Shown in pieces: positions 13,701 through 27,500 of a DNA stretch of 64,000 bases; position 1 is the stretch's first letter, and each line of letters begins with the position of its first letter. Source of the stretch: Loripinus fragilis (lineage: Eukaryota; Mollusca; Bivalvia; Lucinida; Lucinidae); contig OZ026531.1 in the NCBI GenBank assembly GCA_964019695.1, forward strand, positions 8,255,701 to 8,319,700, read 5' to 3'. The position numbers and the translations under genes were made by a program. The notes beneath the pieces are model-generated. The model was not told where the DNA came from and did no database searches. It was given only the letters and a program-made list of their open reading frames with translations.

Positions 13701-15882
13701 GCCCCTGAAAGGGCTTTCGGCACAATTTTCACGCCCTTATTTGAGCCACTTGTAGCCGAAGGAATTTTGCGCAAATGACTGAGAGGTGCTCCTGGGCACT
13801 GCTCATCACTTTGCAATAGGTTCCAGGGCTTTTCGCGAAGGTCGCGTTTTCTCAAACTTTGAGGGCATTAGTGGGTGGGGTGTGAAAACCTCCGAATGCA
13901 TGGTTCTCAGCTCCTGCTGTGGGCAGCAAGCCAATTTTTTTTCCAAAATGTTGACCTATAAAAGAGCTTACTCGGGTGTGAAAATTATCATTGTGCGCGC
14001 GCGCCCCGGACCGCAATTATGATATTTCCTGTTTTCCCATAGGGCCCAAGGCAAATGGGGATAGCGGTTGTACGCGCTTTCTAAGGCTCTGATCGCTTTT
14101 AGATTTTGCACGCGGATAGGGCCAACAGAGGCGCAGGTATTGCCATGCGCACCCGCCCGCAACAATGTTTCGATACCGAGTTATCGGGGTGTGGAAGTCC
14201 GCCACCCCGAAGCTTTACGCGCTTCCGTCTCGCGAACTACTATTTTCATCATGCCCACACGGGCATCAGTTTGTAGTACCGGAGGCCGTCTACAAATGGT
14301 GAAAATTTCAAAGCGTTCCGTCGGGAAATTAAAAAGTTATGAGCATTAGAAGATCTTCCCATTAGGCCCCATTAGGCCACAGTAGCCGATCCGGCCTAAA
14401 ACTTGCGCGGGTCACTTTCACGGACGGGCTCGAAACTGGTGCCAGAAGTTAGCCCCCGACCAGAGCTTCATTGTGAGGCATTGCGTAAAATTTTCCGTCC
14501 CCCGAGTGCCGAGCAATAGCCCCTGAAAGGGCTTTCGGCACAATTTTCACGCCCGTATTTGAGCCACTTGTAGCCGAAGGAATTTTGCGCAAATGACTGA
14601 GAGGTGCTCCTGGGCACTGCTCATCACTTTGCAATAGGTTCCGGGGCTTTTCGCGAAGGTCGTGTTTTCTCAAACTTTGAGGGCATTAGTGGGTGGGGTG
14701 TGAAAACCTCCGAATGCATGGTTCTCAGCTCCTGCTGTGGGCAGCAAGCCAATTTTTTTTCCAAAATGTTGACCTATAAAAGAGCTTACTCGGGTGTGAA
14801 AATTATCATTGTGCGCGCGCGCCCCGGACCGCAATTATGATATTTCCTGTTTTCCCATAGGGCCCAAGGCAAATGGGGATAGCGGTTGTACGCGCTTTCT
14901 AAGGCTCTGATCGCTTTTAGATTTTGCACGCGGATAGGGCCAACAGAGGCGCAGGTATTGCCATGCGCACCCGCCCGCAACAATGTTTCGATACCGAGTT
15001 ATCGGGGTGTGGAAGTCCGCCGCCCCGAAGCTTTACGCGCTTCCGTCTCGCGAACTACTATTTTCATCATGCCCACACGGGCATCAGTTTGTAGTACCGG
15101 AGGCCGTCTACAAATGGTGAAAATTTCAAAGCGTTCCGTCGGGAAATTAAAAAGTTATGAGCATTAGAAGATCTTCCCATTAGGCCCCCTTAGGCCACAG
15201 TAGCCGATCCGGCCTAAAACTTGCGCGGGTCACTTTCACGGACGGGCTCGAAACTGGTGCCAGAAGTTAGCCCCCGACCAGAGCTTCATTGTGAGGCATT
15301 GCGTAAAATTTTCCGTCCCCCGAGTGCCGAGCAATAGCCCCTGAAACGGCTTTCGGCACAATTTTCACGCCCTTATTTGAGCCACTTGTAGCCGAAGGAA
15401 TTTTGCGCAAATGACTGAGAGGTGCTCCTGGGCACTGCTCATCACTTTGCAATAGGTTCCGGGGCTTTTCGCGAAGGTCGCGTTTTCTCAAACTTTGAGG
15501 GCATTAGTGGGTGGGGTGTGAAAACCTCCGAATGCATGGTTCTCAGCTCCTGCTGTGGGCAGCAAGCCAATTTTTTTTCCAAAATGTTGACCTATAAAAG
15601 AGCTTACTCAGGTGTGAAAATTATCATTGTGCGCGCGCGCCCCGGACCGCAATTATGATATTTCCTGTTTTCCCATAGGGCCCAAGGCAAATGGGGATAG
15701 CGGTTGTACGCGCTTTCTAAGGCTCTGATCGCTTTTAGATTTTGCACGCGGATAGGGCCAACAGAGGCGCAGGTATTGCCATGCGCACCCGCCCGCAACA
15801 ATGTTTCGATACCGAGTTATCGGGGTGTGGAAGTCCGCCGCCCCGAAGCTTTACGCGCTTCCGTCTCGCGAACTACTATTTT

Positions 15883-16846
15883 TATCATGCCCACACGGGC
15901 ATCAGTTTGTAGTACCGGAGGCCGTCTACAAATGGTGAAAATTTCAAAGCGTTCCGTCGGGAAATTAAAAAGTTATGAGCATTAGAAGATCTTCCCATTA
16001 GGCCCCATTAGGCCACAGTAGCCGATCGGGCCTAAAACTTGCGCGGGTCACTTTCACGGACGGGCTCGAAACTGGTGCCAGAAGTTAGCCCCCGACCAGA
16101 GCTTCATTGTGAGGCATTGCGTAAAATTTTCCGTCCCCCGAGTGCCGAGCAATAGCCCCTGAAAGGGCTTTCGGCACAATTTTCACGCCCTTATTTGAGC
16201 CACTTGTAGCCGAAGGAATTTTGCGCAAATGACTGAGAGGTGCTCCTGGGCACTGCTCATCACTTTGCAATAGGTTCCGGGGCTTTTCGCGAAGGTCGCG
16301 TTTTCTCAAACTTTGAGGGCATTAGTGGGTGGGGTGTGAAAACCTCCGAATGCATGGTTCTCAGCTCCTGCTGTGGGCAGCAAGCCAATTTTTTTTCCAA
16401 AATGTTGACCTATAAAAGAGCTTACTCGGGTGTGAAAATTATCATTGTGCGCGCGCGCCCCGGACCGCAATTATGATATTTCCTGTTTTCCCATAGGGCC
16501 CAAGGCAAATGGGGATAGCGGTTGTACGCGCTTTCTAAGGCTCTGATCGCTTTTAGATTTTGCACGCGGATAGGGCCAACAGAGGCGCAGGTATTGCCAT
16601 GCGCACCCGCCCGCAACAATGTTTCGATACCGAGTTATCGGGGTGTGGAAGTCCGCCGCCCCGAAGCTTTACGCGCTTCCGTCTCGCGAACTACTATTTT
16701 TATCATGCCCACACGGGCATCAGTTTGTAGTACCGGAGGCCGTCTACAAATGGTGAAAATTTCAAAGCGTTCCGTCGGGAAATTAAAAAGTTATGAGCAT
16801 TAGAAGATCTTCCCATTAGGCCCCATTAGGCCACAGTAGCCGATCG
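15883..16846 (+). repeat. Neighbouring units sharing private variants (units 20-21)
   Basis: CTATTTTTATC at 15883 and 16701 and GATCGGGCCT at 16028 and 16846 occur in these two adjacent units and, as far as I can see, nowhere else. The spacing is exactly 818 bp. This is a recent local duplication of about one unit. Confidence 0.8.
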
Positions 16847-19800
16847 GGCCTAAAACTTGCGCGGGTCACTTTCACGGACGGGCTCGAAACTGGTGCCAGA
16901 AGTTAGCCCCCGACCAGAGCTTCATTGTGAGGCATTGCGTAAAATTTTCCGTCCCCCGAGTGCCGAGCAATAGCCCCTGAAAGGGCTTTCGGCACAATTT
17001 TCACGCCCTTATTTGAGCCACTTGTAGCCGAAGGAATTTTGCGCAAATGACTGAGAGGTGCTCCTGGGCACTGCTCATCACTTTGCAATAGGTTCCGGGG
17101 CTTTTCGCGAAGGTCGCGTTTTCTCAAACTTTGAGGGCATTAGTGGGTGGGGTGTGAAAACCTCCGAATGCATGGTTCTCAGCTCCTGCTGTGGGCAGCA
17201 AGCCAATTTTTTTTCCAAAATGTTGACCTATAAAAGAGCTTACTCGGGTGTGAAAATTATCATTGTGCGCGCGCGCCCCGGACCGCAATTATGATATTTC
17301 CTGTTTTCCCATAGGGCCCAAGGCAAATGGGGATAGCGGTTGTACGCGCTTTCTAAGGCTCTGATCGCTTTTAGATTTTGCACGCGGATAGGGCCAACAG
17401 AGGGGCAGGTATTGCCATGCGCACCCGCCCGCAACAATGTTTCGATACCGAGTTATCGGGGTGTGGAAGTCCGCCGCCCCGAAGCTTTACGCGCTTCCGT
17501 CTCGCGAACTACTATTTTCATCATGCCCACACGGGCATCAGTTTGTAGTACCGGAGGCCGTCTACAAATGGTGAAAATTTCAAAGCGTTCCGTCGGGAAA
17601 TTAAAAAGTTATGAGCATTAGAAGATCTTCCCATTAGGCCCCATTAGGCCACAGTAGCCGATCCGGCCTAAAACTTGCGCGGGTCACTTTCACGGACGGG
17701 CTCGAAACTGGTGCCAGAAGTTAGCCCCCGACCAGAGCTTCATTGTGAGGCATTGCGTAAAATTTTCCGTCCCCCGAGTGCCGAGCAATAGCCCCTGAAA
17801 GGGCTTTCGGCACAATTTTCACGCCCTTATTTGAGCCACTTGTAGCCGAAAGAATTTTGCGCAAATGACTGAGAGGTGCTCCTGGGCACTGCTCATCACT
17901 TTGCAATAGGTTCCGGGGCTTTTCGCGAAGGTCGCGTTTTCTCAAACTTTGAGGGCATTAGTGGGTGGGGTGTGAAAACCTCCGAATGCATGGTTCTCAG
18001 CTCCTGCTGTGGGCAGCAAGCCAATTTTTTTTCCAAAATGTTGACCTATAAAAGAGCTTACTCGGGTGTGAAAATTATCATTGTGCGCGCGCGCCCCGGA
18101 CCGCAATTATGATATTTCCTGTTTTCCCATAGGGCCCAAGGCAAATGGGGATAGCGGTTGTACGCGCTTTCTAAGGCTCTGATCGCTTTTAGATTTTGCA
18201 CGCGGATAGGGCCAACAGAGGCGCAGGTATTGCCATGCGCACCCGCCCGCAACAATGTTTCGATACCGAGTTATCGGGGTGTGGAAGTCCGCCGCCCCGA
18301 AGCTTTACGCGCTTCCGTCTCGCGAACTACCATTTTCATCATGCCCACATGGGCATCAGTTTGTAGTACCGGAGGCCGTCTACAAATGGTGAAAATTTCA
18401 AAGCGTTCCGTCGGGAAATTAAAAAGTTATGAGCATTAGAAGATCTTCCCATTAGGCCCCATTAGGCCACAGTAGCCGATCCGGCCTAAAACTTGCGCGG
18501 CTCACTTTCACGGACGGGCTCGAAACTGGTGCCAGAAGTTAGCCCCCGACCAGAGCTTCATTGTGAGGCATTGCGTAAAATTTTCCGTCCCCCGAGTGCC
18601 GAGCAATAGCCCCTGAAAGGGCTTTCGGCACAATTTTCACGCCCTTATTTGAGCCACTTGTAGCCGAAGGAATTTTGCGCAAATGACTGAGAGGTGCTCC
18701 TGGGCACTGCTCATCACTTTGCAATAGGTTCCGGGGCTTTTCGCGAAGGTCGCGTTTTCTCAAACTTTGAGGGCATTAGTGGGTGGGGTGTGAAAACCTC
18801 CGAATGCATGGTTCTCAGCTCCTGCTGTGGGCAGCAAGCCAATTTTTTTTCCAAAATGTTGACCTATAAAAGAGCTTACTCGGGTGTGAAAATTATCATT
18901 GTGCGCGCGCGCCCCGGACCGCAATTATGATATTTCCTGTTTTCCCATAGGGCCCAAGGCAAATGGGGATAGCGGTTGTACGCGCTTTCTAAGGCTCTGA
19001 TCGCTTTTAGATTTTGCACGCGGATAGGGCCAACAGAGGCGCAGGTATTGCCATGCGCACCCGCCCGCAACAATGTTTCGATACAGAGTTATCGGGGTGT
19101 GGAAGTCCGCCGCCCCGAAGCTTTACGCGCTTCCGTCTCGCGAACTACTATTTTCATCATGCCCACACGGGCATCAGTTTGTAGTACCGGAGGCCGTCTA
19201 CAAATGGTGAAAATTTCAAAGCGTTCCGTCGGGAAATTAAAAAGTTATGAGCATTAGAAGATCTTCCCATTAGGCCCCATTAGGCCACAGTAGCCGATCC
19301 GGCCTAAAACTTGCGCGGCTCACTTTCACAGACGGGCTCGAAACTGGTGCCAGAAGTTAGCCCCCGACCAGAGCTTCATTGTGAGGCATTGCGTAAAATT
19401 TTCCGTCCCCCGAGTGCCGAGCAATAGCCCCTGAAAGGGCTTTCGGCACAATTTTCACGCCCTTATTTGAGCCACTTGTAGCCGAAGGAATTTTGCGCAA
19501 ATGACTGAGGGGTGCTCCTGGGCACTGCTCATCACTTTGCAATAGGTTCCGGGGCTTTTCGCGAAGGTCGCGTTTTCTCAAACTTTGAGGGCATTAGTGG
19601 GTGGGGTGTGAAAACCTCCGAATGCATGGTTCTCAGCTCCTGCTGTGGGCAGCAAGCCAATTTTTTTTCCAAAATGTTGACCTATAAAAGAGCTTACTCG
19701 GGTGTGAAAATTATCATTGTGCGCGCGCGCCCCGGACCGCAATTATGATATTTCCTGTTTTCCCATAGGGCCCAAGGCAAATGGGGATAGCGGTTGTACG

Positions 19801-22800
19801 CGCTTTCTAAGGCTCTGATCGCTTTTAGATTTTGCACGCGGATAGGGCCAACAGAGGCGCAGGTATTGCCATGCGCACCCGCCCGCAACAATGTTTCGAT
19901 ACCGAGTTATCGGGGTGTGGAAGTCCGCCGCCCCGAAGCTTTACGCGCTTCCGTCTCGCGAACTACTATTTTCATCATGCCCACACGGGCATCAGTTTGT
20001 AGTACCGGAGGCCGTCTACAAATGGTGAAAATTTCAAAGCGTTCCGTCGGGAAATTAAAAAGTTATGAGCATTAGAAGATCTTCCCATTAGGCCCCATTA
20101 GGCCACAGTAGCCGATCCGGCCTAAAACTTGCGCGGGTCACTTTCACGGACGGGCTCGAAACTGGTGCCAGAAGTTAGCCCCCGACCAGAGCTTCATTGT
20201 GAGGCATTGCGTAAAATTTTCCGTCCCCCGAGTGCCGAGCAATAGCCCCTGAAAGGGCTTTCGGCACAATTTTCACGCCCTTATTTGAGCCACTTGTAGC
20301 CGAAGGAATTTTGCGCAAATGACTGAGAGGTGCTCCTGGGCACTGCTCATCACTTTGCAATAGGTTCCGGGGCTTTTCGCGAAGGTCGCGTTTTCTCAAA
20401 CTTTGAGGGCATTAGTGGGTGGGGTGTGAAAACCTCCGAATGCATGGTTCTCAGCTCCTGCTGTGGGCAGCAAGCCAATTTTTTTTCCAAAATGTTGACC
20501 TATAAAAGAGCTTAATCGGGTGTGAAAATTATCATTGTGCGCGCGCGCCCCGGACCGCAATTATGATATTTCCTGTTTTCCCATACGGCCCAAGGCAAAT
20601 GGGGATAGCGGTTGTACGCACTTTCTAAGGCTCTGATCGCTTTTAGATTTTGCACGCGGATAGGGCCAACAGAGGCGCAGGTATTGCCATGCGCACCCGC
20701 CCGCAACAATGTTTCGATACCGAGTTATCGGGGTGTGGAAGTCCGCCGCCCCGAAGCTTTACGCGCTTCCGTCTCGCGAACTACTATTTTCATCATGCCC
20801 ACACGGGCATCAGTTTGTAGTACCGGAGGCCGTCTACAAATGGTGAAAATTTCAAAGCGTTCCGTCGGGAAATTAAAAAGTTATGAGCATTAGAAGATCT
20901 TCCCATTAGGCCCCATTAGGCCACAGTAGCCGATCCGGCCTAAAACTTGCGCGGGTCACTTTCACGGACGGGCTCGAAACTGGTGCCAGAAGTTAGCCCC
21001 CGACCAGAGCTTCATTGTGAGGCATTGCGTAAAATTTTCCGTCCCCCGAGTGCCGAGCAATAGCCCCTGAAAGGGCTTTCGGCACAATTTTCACGCCCTT
21101 ATTTGAGCCACTTGTAGCCGAAGGAATTTTGCGCAAATGACTGAGAGGTGCTCCTGGGCACTGCTCATCACTTTGCAATAGGTTCCGGGGCTTTTTGCGA
21201 AGGTCGCGTTTTCTCAAACTTTGAGGGCATTAGTGGGTGGGGTGTGAAAACCTCCGAATGCATGGTTCTCAGCTCCTGCTGTGGGCAGCAAGCCAATTTT
21301 TTTTCCAAAATGTTGACCTATAAAAGAGCTTACTCGGGTGTGAAAATTATCATTGTGCGCGCGCGCCCTGGACCGCAATTATGATATTTCCTGTTTTCCC
21401 ATAGGGCCCAAGGCAAATGGGGATAGCGGTTGTACGCGCTTTCTAAGGCTCTGATCGCTTTTAGATTTTGCACGCGGATAGGGCCAACAGAGGCGCAGGT
21501 ATTGCCATGCGCACCCGCCCGCAACAATGTTTCGATACCGAGTTATCGGGGTGTGGAAGTCCGCCGCCCCAAAGCTTTACGCGCTTCCGTCTCGCGAACT
21601 ACTATTTTCATCATGCCCACACGGGCATCAGTTTGTAGTACCGGAGGCCGTCTACAAATGGTGAAAATTTCAAAGCGTTCCGTCGGGAAATTAAAAAGTT
21701 ATGAGCATTAGAAGATCTTCCCATTAGGCCCCATAAGGCCACAGTAGCCAATCCGGCCTAAAACTTGCGCGGCTCACTTTCACGGACGGGCTCGAAACTG
21801 GTGCCAGAAGTTAGCCCCCGACCAGAGCTTCATTGTGAGGCATTGCGTAAAATTTTCCGTCCCCCGAGTGCCGAGCAATAGCCCCTGAAAGGGCTTTCGG
21901 CACAATTTTTACGCCCTTATTTGAGCCACTTGTAGCCGAAGGAATTTTGCGCAAATGACTGAGAGGTGCTCCTGGGCACTGCTCATCACTTTGCAATAGG
22001 TTCCGGGGCTTTTCGCGAAGGTCGTGTTTTCTCAAACTTTGAGGGCATTAGTTGGTGGGGTGTGAAAACCTCCGAATGCATGGTTCTCAGCTCCTGCTGT
22101 GGGCAGCAAGCCAATTTTTTTTCCAAAATGTTGACCTATAAAAGAGCTTACTCGGGTGTGAAAATTATCATTGTGCGCGCGCGCCCCGGACCGCAATTAT
22201 GATATTTCCTGTTTTCCCATAGGGCCCAAGGCAAATGGGGATAGCGGTTGTACGCGCTTTCTAAGGCTCTGATCGCTTTTAGATTTTGCACGCGGATAGG
22301 GCCAACAGAGGCGCAGGTATTGCCATGCGCACCCGCCCGCAACAATGTTTCGATACCGAGTTATCGGGGTGTGGAAGTCCGCCGCCCCGAAGCTTTACGC
22401 GCTTCCGTCTCGCGAACTACTATTTTCATCATGCCCACACGGGCATCAGTTTGTAGTACCGGAGGCCGTCTACAAATGGTGAAAATTTCAAAGCGTTCCG
22501 TCGGGAAATTAAAAAGTTATGAGCATTAGAAGATCTTCCCATTAGGCCCCATTAGGCCACAGTAGCCGATCCGGCCTAAAACTTGCGCGGGTCACTTTCA
22601 CGGACGGGCTCGAAACTGGTGCCAGAAGTTAGCCCCCGACCAGAGCTTCATTGTGAGGCATTGCGTAAAATTTTCCGTCCCCCGAGTGCCGAGCAATAGC
22701 CCCTGAAAGGGCTTTCGGCACAATTTTTCACGCCCTTATTTGAGCCACTTGTAGCCGAAGGAATTTTGCGCAAATGACTGAGAGGTGCTCCTGGGCACTG

Positions 22801-23335
22801 CTCATCACTTTGCAATAGGTTCCGGGGCTTTTCGCGAAGGTCGCGTTTTCTCAAACTTTGAGGGCATTAGTGGGTGGGGTGTGAAAACCTCCGAATGCAT
22901 GGTTCTCAGCTCCTGCTGTGGGCAGCAAGCCAATTTTTTTTCCAAAATGTTGACCTATAAAAGAGCTTACTCGGGTGTGAAAATTATCATTGTGCGCGCA
23001 CGCCCCGGACCGCAATTATGATATTTCCTGTTTTCCCATAGGGCCCAAGGCAAATGGGGATAGCGGTTGTACGCGCTTTCTAAGGCTCTGATCGCTTTTA
23101 GATTTTGCACGCGGATAGGGCCAACAGAGGCGCAGGTATTGCCATGCGCACCCGCCCGCAACAATGTTTCGATACCGAGTTATCGGGGTGTGGAAGTCCG
23201 CCGCCCCGAAGCTTTAAGCGCTTCCGTCTCGCGAACTACTATTTTCATCATGCCCACACGGGCATCAGTTTGTAGTACCGGAGGCCGTCTACAAATGGTG
23301 AAAATTTCAAAGCGTTCCGTCGGGAAATTAAAAAG

Positions 23336-24586
23336 CTATGAGCATTAGAAGATCTTCCCATTAGGCCCCATTAGGCCACAGTAGCCGATCCGGCCTAAAA
23401 CTTGCGCCGGTCACTTTCACGGACGGGCTTGAAACTGGTGCCAGAAGTTAGCCCCCGACCAGAGCTTCATTGTGTGGCATTGCGTAAAATTTTCCGTCCC
23501 CCGAGTGCCGAGCAATAGCCCCTGAAAGGGCTTTCGGCACAATTTTCACGCCCTTATTTGAGCCACTTGTAGCCGAAGGAATTTTGCGCAAATGACTGAG
23601 AGGTGCTCCTGGGCACTGCTCATCACTTTGCAATAGGTTCCGGGGCTTTTCGCGAAGGTCGCGTTTTCTCAAACTTTGAGGGCATTAGTGGGTGGGGTGT
23701 GAAAACCTCCGAATGCATGGTTCTCAGCTCCTGCTGTGGGCAGCAAGCCAATTTTTTTTCCAAAATGTTGACCTATAAAAGAGCTTACTCGGGTGTGAAA
23801 ATTATCATTGTGCGCGCGCGCCCCGGACCGCAATTATGATATTTCCTGTTTTCCCATAGGGCCCAAGGCAAATGGGGATAGCGGTTGTACGCGCTTTCTA
23901 AGGCTCTGATCGCTTTTAGATTTTGCACGCGGATAGGGCCAACAGAGGTGCAGGTATTGCCATGCGCACCCGCCCGCAACAATGTTTCGATACCGAGTTA
24001 TCGGGGTGTGGAAGTCCGCCGCCCCGAAGCTTTACGCGCTTCCGTCTCGCGAACTACTATTTTCATCATGCCCACACGGGCATCAGTTTGTAGTACCGGA
24101 GGCCGTCTACAAATGGTGAAAATTTCAAAGCGTTCCGTCGGGAAATTAAAAAGTTATGAGCATTAGAAGATCTTCCCATTAGGCCCCATTAGGCCACAGT
24201 AGCCGATCCGGCCTAAAACTTGCGCGGGTCACTTTCACGGACGGGCTCGAAACTGGTGCCAGAAGTTAGCCCCCGACCAGAGCTTCATTGTGAGGCATTG
24301 CGTAAAATTTTCCGTCCCCCGAGTGCCGAGCAATAGCCCCCTGAAAGGGCTTTCGGCACAATTTTCACGCCCTTATTTGAGCCACTTGTAGCCGAAGGAA
24401 TTTTGCGCAAATGACTGAGAGGTGCTCCTGGGCACTGCTCATCACTTTGCAATAGGTTCCGGGGCTTTTCGCGAAGGTCGCGTTTTCTCAAACTTTGAGG
24501 GCATTAGTGGGTGGGGTGTGAAAACCTCCGAATGCATGGTTCTCAGCTCCTGCTGTGGGCAGCAAGCCAATTTTTTTTCCAAAATT
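23336..24586 (+). repeat. 10-unit duplication B, left block (units 29-31 start)
   Basis: Shared rare variants with 31517-32767, all at a spacing of 8,181 bp: AAAGCTATGAG, TTGCGCCGGTC, GGGCTTGAAAC, TTGTGTGGCAT, an extra C in CAATAGCCCCC, and AAAATTTTGAC. The block also has private changes, such as GAGGTGCAGG near 23949, so the copying event is older than that of pair A or was followed by further conversion. Confidence 0.85.
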
Positions 24587-27500
24587 TTGACCTATAAAAG
24601 AGCTTACTCGGGTGTGAAAATTATCATTGTGCGCGCGCGCCCCGGACCGCAATTATGATATTTCCTGTTTTCCCATAGGGCCCAAGGCAAATGGGGATAG
24701 CGGTTGTACGCGCTTTCTAAGGCTCTGATCGCTTTTAGATTTTGCACGCGGATAGGGCCAACAGAGGCGCAGGTATTGCCATGCGCACCCGCCCGCAACA
24801 ATGTTTCGATACCGAGTTATCGGGGTGTGGAAGTCCGCCGCCCCGAAGCTTTACGCGCTTCCGTCTCGCGAACTACTATTTTCATCATGCCCACACGGGC
24901 ATCAGTTTGTAGTACCGGAGGCCGTCTACAAATGGTGAAAATTTCAAAGCGTTCCGTCGGGAAATTAAAAAGTTATGAGCATTAGAAGATCTTCCCATTA
25001 GGCCCCATTAGGCCACAGTAGCCGATCCGGCCTAAAACTTGCGCGGGTCACTTTCACGGACGGGCTCGAAACTGGTGCCAGAAGTTAGCCCCCGACCAGA
25101 GCTTCATTGTGAGGCATTGCGTAAAATTTTCCGTCCCCCGAGTGCCGAGCAATAGCCCCTGAAAGGGCTTTCGGCACAATTTTCACGCCCTTATTTGAGC
25201 CACTTGTAGCCGAAGGAATTTTGCGCAAATGACTGAGAGGTGCTCCTGGGCACTGCTCATCACTTTGCAATAGGTTCCGGGGCTTTTCGCGAAGGTCGCG
25301 TTTTCTCAAACTTTGAGGGCATTAGTGGGTGGGGTGTGAAAACCTCCGAATGCATGGTTCTCAGCTCCTGCTGTGGGCAGCAAGCCAATTTTTTTTCCAA
25401 AATGTTGACCTATAAAAGAGCTTACTCGGGTGTGAAAATTATCATTGTGCGCGCGCGCCCCGGACCGCAATTATGATATTTCCTGTTTTCCCATAGGGCC
25501 CAAGGCAAATGGGGATAGCGGTTGTACGCGCTTTCTAAGGCTCTGATCGCTTTTAGATTTTGCACGCGGATAGGGCCAACAGAGGCGCAGGTATTGCCAT
25601 GCGCACCCGCCCGCAACAATGTTTCGATACCGAGTTATTGGGGTGTGGAAGTCCGCCGCCCCGAAGCTTTACGCGCTTCCGTCTCGCGAACTACTATTTT
25701 CATCATGCCCACACGGGCATCAGTTTGTAGTACCGGAGGCCGTCTACAAATGGTGAAAATTTCAAAGCGTTCCGTCGGGAAATTAAAAAGTTATGAGCAT
25801 TAGAAGATCTTCCCATTAGGCCCCATTAGGCCACAGTAGCCGATCCGGCCTAAAACTTGCGCGGGTCACTTTCACGGACGGGCTCGAAACTGGTGCCAGA
25901 AGTTAGCCCCCGACCAGAGCTTCATTGTGAGGCATTGCGTAAAATTTTCCGTCCCCCGAGTGCCGAGCAATAGCCCCTGAAAGGGCTTTCGGCACAATTT
26001 TCACGCCCTTATTTGAGCCACTTGTAGCCGAAGGAATTTTGCGCAAATGACTGAGAGGTGCTCCTGGGCACTGCTCATCACTTTGCAATAGGTTCCGGGG
26101 CTTTTCGCGAAGGTCGCGTTTTCTCAAACTTTGAGGGCATTAGTGGGTGGGGTGTGAAAACCTCCGAATGCATGGTTCTCAGCTCCTGCTGTGGGCAGCA
26201 AGCCAATTTTTTTTCCAAAATGTTGACCTATAAAAGAGCTTACTCGGGTGTGAAAATTATCATTGTGCGCGCGCGCCCCGGACCGCAATTATGATATTTC
26301 CTGTTTTCCCATAGGGCCCAAGGCAAATGGGGATAGCGGTTGTACGCGCTTTCTAAGGCTCTGATCGCTTTTAGATTTTGCACGCGGATAGGGCCAACAG
26401 AGGCGCAGGTATTGCCATGCGCACCCGCCCGCAACAATGTTTCGATACCGAGTTATCGGGGTGTGGAAGTCCGCCGCCCCGAAGCTTTACGCGCTTCCGT
26501 CTCGCGAACTACTATTTTCATCATGCCCACACGGGCATCAGTTTGTAGTACCGGAGGCCGTCTACAAATGGTGAAAATTTCAAAGCGTTCCGTCGGGAAA
26601 TTAAAAAGTTATGAGCATTAGAAGATCTTCCCATTAGGCCCCATTAGGCCACAGTAGCCGATCCGGCCTAAAACTTGCGCGGGTCACTTTCACGGACGGG
26701 CTCGAAACTGGTGCCAGAAGTTAGCCCCCGACCAGAGCTTCATTGTGAGGCATTGCGTAAAATTTTCCGTCCCCCGAGTGCCGAGCAATAGCCCCTGAAA
26801 GGGCTTTCGGCACAATTTTCACGCCCTTATTTGAGCCACTTGTAGCCGAAGGAATTTTGCGCAAATGACTGAGAGGTGCTCCTGGACACTGCTCATCACT
26901 TTGCAATAGGTTCCGGGGCTTTTCGCGAAGGTCGCGTTTTCTCAAACTTTGAGGGCATTAGTGGGTGGGGTGTGAAAACCTCCGAATGCATGGTTCTCAG
27001 CTCCTGCTGTGGGCAGCAAGCCAATTTTTTTTCCAAAATGTTGACCTATAAAAGAGCTTACTCGGGTGTGAAAATTATCATTGTGCGCGCGCGCCCCGGA
27101 CCGCAATTATGATATTTCCTGTTTCCCATAGGGCCCAAGGCAAATGGGGATAGCGGTTGTACGCGCTTTCTAAGGCTCTGATCGCTTTTAGATTTTGCAC
27201 GCGGATAGGGCCAACAGAGGCGCAGGTATTGCCATGCGCACCCGCCCGCAACAATGTTTCGATACCGAGTTATCGGGGTGTGGAAGTCCGCCGCCCCGAA
27301 GCTTTACGCGCTTCCGTCTCGCGAACTACTATTTTCATCATGCCCACACGGGCATCAGTTTGTAGTACCGGAGGCCGTCTACAAATGGTGAAAATTTCAA
27401 AGCGTTCCCTCGGGAAATTAAAAAGTTATGAGCATTAGAAGATCTTCCCATTAGGCCCCATTAGGCCACAGTAGCCGATCCGGCCTAAAACTTGCGCGGG